Origin: an uncultured Prevotella sp.
Lineage (GTDB): Bacteria > Bacteroidota > Bacteroidia > Bacteroidales > Bacteroidaceae
Direction of reading: 5' to 3'
Length of the DNA stretch: 20,023 nucleotides
NCBI GenBank assembly: GCA_900762125.1
Contig: CAAFFL010000125.1
Span: 1-20,023, forward strand
Below are positions 14,010 to 18,942 of the stretch, piece after piece (positions within the stretch are counted from its first letter, which is position 1; each line of letters opens with the position of its first letter). Under the pieces are notes generated by a model that worked only from the letters and a program-made list of their open reading frames with translations, had not been told where the DNA came from and searched no databases. A program made the translations under genes and the position numbers.

Positions 14010-14030
14010 AGTTAACAGTTAACAGTTAAC
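14010..14030. repeat. AGTTAAC heptamer, three tandem copies
   Basis: Three perfect copies of AGTTAAC run back to back, each containing the palindrome GTTAAC. They abut the GC-rich hairpin on its left side. Like the repeat before mrdA, the unit is 7 bp. Confidence 0.9.
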
Positions 14031-14034
14031 AACG

Positions 14035-14095
14035 CGTGGCACCGACACAGCAAAAGCGCTGGCTCTCCGCCGGCGCAGTGCTGTGTCCCGCCACG
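14035..14095. repeat. 61-nt GC-rich hairpin upstream of tRNA-Val
   Basis: Three nested stems line up: CGTGGC/GCCACG (14035-14040 with 14090-14095), GACACAGCA/TGCTGTGTC (14044-14052 with 14079-14087) and GCGCTGGC/GCCGGCGC (14056-14063 with 14069-14076, one wobble) around a TCTCC loop. Small internal loops separate the stems. Its GC content contrasts sharply with the AT-rich DNA on both sides. It may be a palindromic mobile repeat or a structured RNA. No T-run follows on either strand. Confidence 0.8.
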
Positions 14096-14155
14096 AGCAT
14101 CCGCCACTGGTATGTAGTAATTAAAGTGTAATTTTATGTTAAAATCGGTCAGATA

Positions 14156-14187
14156 TTCGTGTATTCGGAATTTTATGCTTACTTTTG
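14156..14187 (+). promoter_or_regulatory. Putative promoter for tRNA-Val
   Basis: The -7 element TACTTTTG (14180-14187) matches TAnnTTTG. TTCG (14156-14159), 20 bp upstream, is a one-base variant of the -33 TTTG. The predicted start is about 18 nt before the tRNA. Confidence 0.6.
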
Positions 14188-14211
14188 CACTCACGTAAGA
14201 CGAATTCCTCT

Positions 14212-14285
14212 GTCGGCATAGCTCAGTTGGTTAGAGTATCACCTTGACATGGTGGGGGTCCTTGGTCCGAATCCAAGTGTCGACA
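14212..14285 (+). tRNA. tRNA-Val (GAC)
   Basis: The acceptor is GTCGGCA/TGTCGAC (one G-T wobble), D-arm GCTC...GAGT, anticodon stem TCACC/GGTGG (one wobble) with loop TTGACAT and anticodon GAC at 14246-14248 (reads GTC, Val). The T-arm is CTTGG-TCCGAAT-CCAAG. The T-loop has C where nearly all tRNAs have T55. CCA is not encoded. It has its own promoter and lies after the hairpin spacer. Confidence 0.9.
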
Positions 14286-14325
14286 CACTTTCCCCTTCAG
14301 CATATTTTAAATAAGTAAAAAACAA

Positions 14326-14359
14326 CGGTTATTCTGTTCTTATGTCCAAAAAATAACCG
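14326..14359. promoter_or_regulatory. Inverted repeat between tRNA-Val and the DUF4199 gene
   Basis: CGGTTATT (14326-14333) and AATAACCG (14352-14359) are perfect complements 18 nt apart. There is no T-run after the right arm. It could weakly end tRNA-Val transcription, or act as an operator, since it lies just upstream of the DUF4199 promoter (-7 at 14379). Confidence 0.45.
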
Positions 14360-14378
14360 ATGTCTGAAAAATATGTTG

Positions 14379-14386
14379 TACCTTTG
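14379..14386 (+). promoter_or_regulatory. Putative -7 promoter element for the DUF4199 operon
   Basis: TACCTTTG, within TTGTACCTTTGCACC, is nearly identical to the SRP RNA promoter. It ends only 8 bp before the ATG at 14395, so the predicted transcript would have almost no leader. A good -33 TTTG is not visible. Confidence 0.65.
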
Positions 14387-14394
14387 CACCTACG

Positions 14395-14928
14395 ATGATG
14401 AACGTTCAAGCACTCATACAAGTGAAGGCCTTCGCCCGTCAAGACGGTGTGTTTCTGGCCTTGTTGTGGATCGCCAGCTTCGCGGCGACACTCTATATGC
14501 CCGGTTCGGGATGGGGCAACATCATGGCCATCTCCACGCCGTTCTTTGTGGGATGGCTGCTCATCCGTTTCCGCAACTATGCGCTGGATGGAGCCATCTC
14601 CTTCCGCCGCGGGCTGCTCTACTCGTGCTACACTTTTTTCTATGCCGCTCTGATCTTCGCCGTGGCACAGTACCTCTATTTCCGCTACCTCGACCATGGG
14701 CTGATGGCGCAGATGCTCGCCACAGCGCTGAAGCAGGCCGCGCCGATCTATGAGGCCAACGGCATGAGTCTCAAGCAGATGGAGGAGGCGCTGGGCATGT
14801 TCGGTCAGTTGCCGCCCATCCAGCTGTCGTTCCTCTTCATGATGCAGAACATCTTAACGGGCATCGTCCTGAGCCTGCCCATCGCACTGTTCTGCCGTCG
14901 CAACAGGCAGCAGCATGCCAATAACTGA
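14395..14928 (+). CDS. DUF4199-family membrane protein
   Basis: This is a 177-aa integral membrane protein with about four hydrophobic helices: FLALLWIASFAATLYM, IMAISTPFFVGWLLI, LYSCYTFFYAALIFAVAQYLYF and FMMQNILTGIVLSLPIALF. The layout with a central helical loop (residues about 108-140, rich in Met, Gln and Glu) and a short basic C-terminal tail (CRRNRQQ) fits DUF4199, a Bacteroidota family of unknown function. It is followed 21 bp later by a GT2 glycosyltransferase; from memory this DUF4199/GT2 pair is common in Bacteroidales, so the small protein may assist that enzyme. Two adjacent ATGs (14395, 14398) are possible starts. Both lie within about 12 bp of the -7 element, pointing to leaderless or near-leaderless translation. 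Confidence 0.85.
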   Translation: MMNVQALIQVKAFARQDGVFLALLWIASFAATLYMPGSGWGNIMAISTPFFVGWLLIRFRNYALDGAISFRRGLLYSCYTFFYAALIFAVAQYLYFRYLDHGLMAQMLATALKQAAPIYEANGMSLKQMEEALGMFGQLPPIQLSFLFMMQNILTGIVLSLPIALFCRRNRQQHANN

Positions 14929-14949
14929 AAATAAAGAAACAAGATATAT

Positions 14950-15900
14950 ATGGACATTTCTGTTGTTGTGCCTCTGTTCAATGAGGCCGAGTCCCTGCCG
15001 GAGCTCCACGCATGGATACAGCGCGTGATGACGGCAAACAAGTTCACCTACGAGGTCATCTATGTCAACGACGGCTCCACGGACCAGTCGTGGGACATCA
15101 TCGAGCAGCTCGCCCAGAAGGACCCGAACGTCAAGGGCATCAAGTTCCGGCGCAACTACGGCAAGTCACCAGCGCTCTACTGTGGCTTCGAGAAGGCGCA
15201 GGGCGACGTCGTCATCACCATGGACGCCGACCTGCAGGACTCGCCCGACGAGATTCCGGGGCTCTACAAGATGATCACCGAGGAGGGCTACGACCTCGTC
15301 TCGGGCTATAAGAAGAAGCGCTACGACCCGCTGTCGAAGACCATCCCCACGAAGCTCTTCAATGCCACGGCACGGAAAATCAGCGGGGTACATAACCTCC
15401 ACGACTTCAACTGTGGTCTGAAGGCCTATCGCCGCGACGTGGTGAAGAACATCGAGGTCTACGGAGAGATGCACCGCTACATCCCCTATCTGGCCAAGAA
15501 CGCCGGCTTCGACAAGATTGCCGAGAAGGTCGTCCACCATCAAGCACGCAAATACGGCAAGAGCAAGTTCGGCATCAACCGCTTCTTCAACGGCTATCTC
15601 GACCTGCTGACACTGTGGTTCCTCACCAACTTTGGCAAGAAGCCGATGCACGTCTTTGGCTTCATCGGCTCGATGGTGTTCTTCGTGGGCTTCATCGCCT
15701 TCTGCTGGCTCGCCATCGACAAGATCATCGCCCTCTGCCAGGGCACCTACGGCGACCTGCTCGCCAATCATGCGTCGTTCTTCATTGCACTCACGACGAT
15801 GATCATCGGCACACAGTTCTTCCTGGCGGGCTTCCTCGGCGACCTGCTCAGTCGTCAGAACCCACGGCGCAACGACTATCAGATAGAGAAAGTGATCTAA
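14950..15900 (+). CDS. GT2 glycosyltransferase, DPM1/ArnC-like, membrane-bound
   Basis: This is a 316-aa family 2 glycosyltransferase. The N-terminal GT-A domain has SVVVPLFNEAESLPEL, the nucleotide-binding VNDGSTD (Asp41), and the metal-binding DADLQDSPDEIP (Asp92 and Asp94 of the DXD). It continues with SGYKKKRYDP, DFNCGLKAYRRDV and the acceptor-side KYGKSKFG. Two C-terminal membrane helices (about residues 235-260 and 275-300) match undecaprenyl-phosphate or dolichol-phosphate sugar transferases (ArnC, GtrB, DPM1-like). It likely moves a sugar from a nucleotide donor to a polyprenyl phosphate carrier at the inner membrane; the sugar is unknown. It lies after the DUF4199 gene and 3 bp before the lipoprotein gene, in one tight cluster. 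Confidence 0.93.
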   Translation: MDISVVVPLFNEAESLPELHAWIQRVMTANKFTYEVIYVNDGSTDQSWDIIEQLAQKDPNVKGIKFRRNYGKSPALYCGFEKAQGDVVITMDADLQDSPDEIPGLYKMITEEGYDLVSGYKKKRYDPLSKTIPTKLFNATARKISGVHNLHDFNCGLKAYRRDVVKNIEVYGEMHRYIPYLAKNAGFDKIAEKVVHHQARKYGKSKFGINRFFNGYLDLLTLWFLTNFGKKPMHVFGFIGSMVFFVGFIAFCWLAIDKIIALCQGTYGDLLANHASFFIALTTMIIGTQFFLAGFLGDLLSRQNPRRNDYQIEKVI

Positions 15901-15903
15901 GAG

Positions 15904-16377
15904 ATGAGAACGACCGCACACCTTATTATATATAGCCTGCTGCTGCTCATCGTCGCAGGATGCACGAGTCAGGACTGTCCGCTGAACAACCTCGTCTTCT
16001 GCAACTATCAGCTCCAGGGAGAGGTCACCACCCTACCCGACACGCTCACCATCACCGCTGCACGCATGGAGGGCAACGACAGCGTGCTCATCAACCAACA
16101 GGTGAACACCGACTCGTTCTCCCTCCCGATGAGCTACTGGCAGCCGGAGGATGTGCTCTTCTTCCAGTGCAACAGCATCCGCGACACCGTGCGCGTGGAA
16201 AAGGAGAACCACCCTCACTTTGAGTCGACCGACTGCGGACCCAACTATTTCCACACCATCACCCGTGTGCGCTTCACCCGCAATGCCATCGACACCATCG
16301 TCATCAACAATAAAGAGGTAACCTATGACGTCACGACAAAGCATCTCTATATCCATTTTAAGAAGTATCGCTATTAG
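15904..16377 (+). CDS. DUF6452-like lipoprotein
   Basis: This 157-aa protein has a lipoprotein signal peptide: MRTTAHLIIYSLLLLIVAGC, with the lipobox VAGC and Cys20 as the acylated residue. The mature part (TSQDCPLNNLVFCNYQLQ; DTLTITAARMEGNDSVLIN; FTRNAIDTIVINNKEVTYD) is beta-rich. It has further cysteines (CPLN, FCN, QCN, DCGPN) that may form disulphides. This resembles the DUF6452 family of Bacteroidales, which I recall as encoded next to a DUF6048 gene, as here. It is probably anchored at the outer or inner membrane facing the periplasm; function unknown. It begins 3 bp after the glycosyltransferase and overlaps the next gene by 53 bp. Confidence 0.85.
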   Translation: MRTTAHLIIYSLLLLIVAGCTSQDCPLNNLVFCNYQLQGEVTTLPDTLTITAARMEGNDSVLINQQVNTDSFSLPMSYWQPEDVLFFQCNSIRDTVRVEKENHPHFESTDCGPNYFHTITRVRFTRNAIDTIVINNKEVTYDVTTKHLYIHFKKYRY

Positions 16378-17050
16378 TCTGCTGCTCCTCGCCCTGGTGC
16401 CCACGGCCCAGGCACAGTCGTCCAGCAGACGGAAGGCGGAGATGGAGAAGCTGCGACAGAAGCAGATCGACGACTCCATCCCCTGGCTGCGGGGCTTCCA
16501 AGTCACCACCGACCTCGTGGGACCTATCCAGCGCGCCGTCGGCTCCTACGGACAGGTGGAGGCCGCACTGCGCGTGAACCTCAAGGACAAGTACTTCCCC
16601 ATCGTCGAACTGGGCTATGGCGATGCCGACGAGACCGACGACGTCACGGACATCCAATACAAGTCCAGCGCGCCCTACGGACGCATCGGCGTGGACTTCA
16701 ACATGCTGAAGGACAAGCACGACATCTACCGCCTATACGGCGGACTGCGCTATGCCCTGAGCTATTTCAAGTACAGCATCAAGCATGATGACATCCACGA
16801 CCCCGTCTGGGGTGGCAACGCACCCTATCAATTGGATGATGTCAAGGCCAACTACCACTGGGCCGAAGTCGTCGTCGGCATCGATGCGAAGATTTATGGG
16901 CCGCTGCACATGGGCTGGAGCCTGCGCTATAAGCGACGCCTGATCCACGACGAGGGCGACGACTACAACAATGTATGGTACGTCCCAGGCTTTGGCAAGC
17001 GTGGCGACACACGGCTCGGCGGCACGTTCAACATCGGCATCGAGTTCTAA
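16325..17050 (+). CDS. DUF6048-like outer-membrane beta-barrel protein
   Basis: The product is 241 aa with an N-terminal signal peptide (about residues 1-30, ISILRSIAISLLLLALVPTAQAQ, cleaved after AQA or AQAQ). A charged linker (SSSRRKAEMEKLRQKQIDDSIPW) follows, then alternating hydrophobic strands typical of small outer-membrane barrels (FQVTTDLVGPIQRAVGSYGQVEAALRVNL; YFPIVELGYGDAD; YGRIGVDFNML; YRLYGGLRYALSYFKYSI; MGWSLRYKRRL; LGGTFNIGIEF). The last residue is Phe, as in many outer-membrane barrels. This fits the DUF6048 family, seen beside DUF6452 in Bacteroidales. The ATG at 16325 overlaps the lipoprotein gene by 53 bp. The signal peptide supports that start. Function unknown; the pair may act together in the envelope. 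Confidence 0.85.
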   Translation: MTSRQSISISILRSIAISLLLLALVPTAQAQSSSRRKAEMEKLRQKQIDDSIPWLRGFQVTTDLVGPIQRAVGSYGQVEAALRVNLKDKYFPIVELGYGDADETDDVTDIQYKSSAPYGRIGVDFNMLKDKHDIYRLYGGLRYALSYFKYSIKHDDIHDPVWGGNAPYQLDDVKANYHWAEVVVGIDAKIYGPLHMGWSLRYKRRLIHDEGDDYNNVWYVPGFGKRGDTRLGGTFNIGIEF

Positions 17051-17065
17051 AAAATACAAAAGCAA

Positions 17066-18079
17066 ATGAAGAAGAAACTCATCTGGCAGATACCCTTCCT
17101 TCTGGTGCTCATCATCGGCACGATCGTCATCATCCGACAGCAGCACACCGCACCCTACCAGCACGACACGGGCTTCATCTTCGGCACGGTCTACAACGTC
17201 ACCTACCAAAGCGACCGCAGCCTGAAAAAGGAGATCGAGGCACAGATGAAGCTTGTCGACCAGGCGCTGTCGACCTTCAACAAGCAGTCCATCATCTCCG
17301 CCATCAACAATAACAAACCCGTGGAGGTCAACCAGATGTTCAAGGATGTGTTCACCCTGGCGGAGACCGTCTCCGCGGAGACCGATGGCGCCTTCGACAT
17401 CACCGTGGCACCGCTGGTCAACGAGTGGGGCTTCGGCTTCAAGAGCGGTGTGAAGCCCACGCCACAGGTCATCGACAGTCTGCGGACGCTCGTCGGCTAC
17501 CGGAAGGTGCACCTCGACGGTGACCGCATCGTGAAGGCCGATCCACGCATCATGCTCGACTGCTCCGCCATCGCCAAGGGCTATGGCTCGGATGTCGTAG
17601 CACGTTACCTCCGCCAGCAAGGCATCAAGAACTTCATGGTGGAGATTGGCGGCGAGATCGTCACCAGTGGCATCAGCGAGAAACGGCTGCCGTGGAAGAT
17701 CGGCGTGACGAAGCCGGTCGACGATTCGTTGCAGACCAGCCAGGAGCTGCAGACCGTGCTCAACGTCACCGACAAGGCCATGGCGACGAGTGGCAACTAC
17801 CGCAACTTCTATTATAAAGATGGAAAGAAATATGCCCACACCATCGATCCGAAGACGGGCTACCCCGTGCAGCACAGCATCCTCAGCAGCACCGTCATCG
17901 CCGGCAACTGTGCCACAGCCGACGCCTACGCCACGTCGTTCATGGTGCTCGGCATGGAGGGCGCAAAGGCGGTCCTGAAGCGTCATCCCGAGCTGATGGT
18001 CTACTTCATCTATGCCGACGACAAGGGTAACAACCAGGTGTGGTACTCCCCGTCGATGAAGGACAAGATCGCGAACTGA
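17066..18079 (+). CDS. apbE: FAD:protein FMN transferase (ApbE family)
   Basis: ApbE enzymes attach FMN covalently to Thr or Ser of periplasmic flavoproteins such as the NQR/RNF subunits, using FAD and Mg2+. The 337-aa product has an uncleaved membrane anchor or signal (IWQIPFLLVLIIGTIVIIRQ, about residues 6-25) and no lipobox Cys, so it is probably membrane-tethered. Family motifs are FGTVYNVTY, LSTFNKQSIISAIN, ETDGAFDITVAPLVNEWGFG, LDCSAIAKGYGSD, NFMVEIGGEIVTSG, ATSGNYRNFYYKDGKKYAHTIDPKTGYPV (FAD/Mg contacts) and ATADAYATSFMVLG. It starts 15 bp after the barrel gene and probably belongs to the same unit. The gene is followed by a 35-bp tandem duplication and a Crp/Fnr-type regulator. Confidence 0.95.
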   Translation: MKKKLIWQIPFLLVLIIGTIVIIRQQHTAPYQHDTGFIFGTVYNVTYQSDRSLKKEIEAQMKLVDQALSTFNKQSIISAINNNKPVEVNQMFKDVFTLAETVSAETDGAFDITVAPLVNEWGFGFKSGVKPTPQVIDSLRTLVGYRKVHLDGDRIVKADPRIMLDCSAIAKGYGSDVVARYLRQQGIKNFMVEIGGEIVTSGISEKRLPWKIGVTKPVDDSLQTSQELQTVLNVTDKAMATSGNYRNFYYKDGKKYAHTIDPKTGYPVQHSILSSTVIAGNCATADAYATSFMVLGMEGAKAVLKRHPELMVYFIYADDKGNNQVWYSPSMKDKIAN

Positions 18080-18087
18080 GAGGAATC

Positions 18088-18157
18088 TTAACGTATCGAT
18101 TAACGACCATTTGCGTTGAATATTAACGTATGGATCAACGACCATTTGCGTTGATAA
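18088..18157. repeat. 35-bp tandem duplication carrying palindromic operator-like sites
   Basis: Two adjacent 35-bp copies (18088-18122, 18123-18157) match at 31 of 35 positions and fill the spacer between the apbE stop and the regulator start. The second copy holds a 22-bp inverted repeat: ATCAACG (18134-18140), eight bases, CGTTGAT (18149-18155). The first has the same site with two changes (ATTAACG...CGTTGAA). Two similarly oriented palindromes at 35 bp spacing, right before a Crp/Fnr gene, look like binding sites, possibly for autoregulation. Confidence 0.75.
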
Positions 18158-18169
18158 AGAGTTTGCAGG

Positions 18170-18850
18170 ATGAACGCGAACATCGCACTTTACGGCAAGC
18201 TGGCGCAGCTGCCGCTCTTCATCGGTATGAGCCATGACGAGCTGGAGCACATCGTGGGGAAAACGAAGTTCAACTTCCACAAGGTGGCTCCAGGCGAAAT
18301 GTTCATCCGTGAGGGCGACCCCTGCGGACAACTCGTCTTCCTCGTGACCGGCACCGTGGAGGCGGAGACGGCGGCCGACGACCGCAGCTACCTCGTCATC
18401 GAGCGTCAGGCGGCGCCCGTGATGCTCCAGCCCGAGCGAGCCTTCGGCTTCCAACAGCGTTTCTCCAGTAGCTACCGTGCCGTGACGCCCTGCAACCTCA
18501 TCGCCATCGACAAAAACGAGACGCAGCGCCTCGCCACGACGTCGCTCATCTTCCGCCTCAACCTCCTCAACCTCGTCTCCACAGCCGTGCAGAAGAGCCG
18601 ACGGCAACCGTGGCAGCGGTGCCCCATCACCCTGGAGCAGCGCATCATCCGCTTCTTCGTCAACCACTGTCTGCATCCCGCAGGCCAGAAGGTGTTCAAG
18701 ATCAAGATGAGCACCCTCGGCACGGAGGTCAACGACAACCGTCTGCACGTCTCGCAGGCACTCAACCGCCTGCAGGACGACGGCCTGCTGCATCTGCAGC
18801 GCGGCATCATCACCATTCCTACACTGGAACGATTGCTGCAAAGACCATAG
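18170..18850 (+). CDS. Crp/Fnr-family transcription regulator
   Basis: The 226-aa protein has the two-domain layout of this family. The N-terminal cyclic-nucleotide-binding-like beta barrel (about residues 15-115; VAPGEMFIREGDPCGQLVFLVTGTVEAE) is followed by a dimer helix (residues about 118-143). The C-terminal winged helix-turn-helix is at about 178-215 (KMSTLGTEVNDNRLHVSQALNRLQDDGLLHLQRGIITI). The region where CRP binds cAMP phosphate lacks the usual RxS pattern, and the N-terminal Cys cluster of FNR is absent, so the effector is unknown. The ATG at 18170 lies 12 bp after the tandem palindromic sites. It follows apbE but the 90-bp spacer suggests its own control. Its last codons and stop lie in a 33-bp duplication. 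Confidence 0.9.
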   Translation: MNANIALYGKLAQLPLFIGMSHDELEHIVGKTKFNFHKVAPGEMFIREGDPCGQLVFLVTGTVEAETAADDRSYLVIERQAAPVMLQPERAFGFQQRFSSSYRAVTPCNLIAIDKNETQRLATTSLIFRLNLLNLVSTAVQKSRRQPWQRCPITLEQRIIRFFVNHCLHPAGQKVFKIKMSTLGTEVNDNRLHVSQALNRLQDDGLLHLQRGIITIPTLERLLQRP

Positions 18851-18882
18851 ATGAACTTTGAGCGATAGCTGCAAAGGCCATA
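18830..18882. repeat. 33-bp-spaced direct repeat across the regulator stop
   Basis: A 20-bp segment at 18830-18849 (the codons TIAAKTI in another frame, ending in the regulator's stop region) recurs at 18863-18882 with 18 of 20 matches. The spacing of 33 bp is a whole number of codons. The first copy covers the last codons of the regulator. Confidence 0.85.
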
Positions 18883-18886
18883 ACAG

Positions 18887-18918
18887 AAAAAGCGGAGGCA
18901 TCTACCGATGGCTCCGCT
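18887..18918 (-). terminator. Rho-independent terminator of gltD
   Basis: On the minus strand, AGCGGAG (18918-18912) pairs with CTCCGCT (18897-18891), with CAT/ATG extending the stem past a single G:G mismatch. A T-run (complement of 18887-18891) follows. It lies 24 bp past the gltD stop. On the plus strand the A-run precedes the hairpin and no clean T-run follows, so it mainly serves gltD. Confidence 0.85.
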
Positions 18919-18942
18919 CTGCACGTAAAATTGATAAGCAAA

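Larger units (their letters stand above)
13811..14155. other. Gene-free AT-rich spacer between tRNA-Ser and tRNA-Val
   Basis: I see no convincing protein gene here. The 62-codon plus-strand frame at 13834-14022 has a hydrophobic Phe-rich stretch that follows from AT-rich composition, and it runs into the repeats. The AT-rich part is interrupted by a heptamer repeat (14010-14030) and an abruptly GC-rich hairpin (14035-14095). The tRNA-Val promoter follows at 14156. Confidence 0.7.

Noticed and set aside
13834..14022. 62-codon frame with a hydrophobic Phe-rich stretch
   Set aside because: The composition follows from AT-rich DNA, there is no promoter or recognisable family, and it ends in the heptamer repeat.
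16733..18901. 722-codon open frame on the minus strand
   Set aside because: It lies entirely opposite the barrel-protein, apbE and regulator genes, all clearly real. Its translation is Val/His/Asp/Leu-rich, as expected for the complement of GC-rich genes, and shows no domain.
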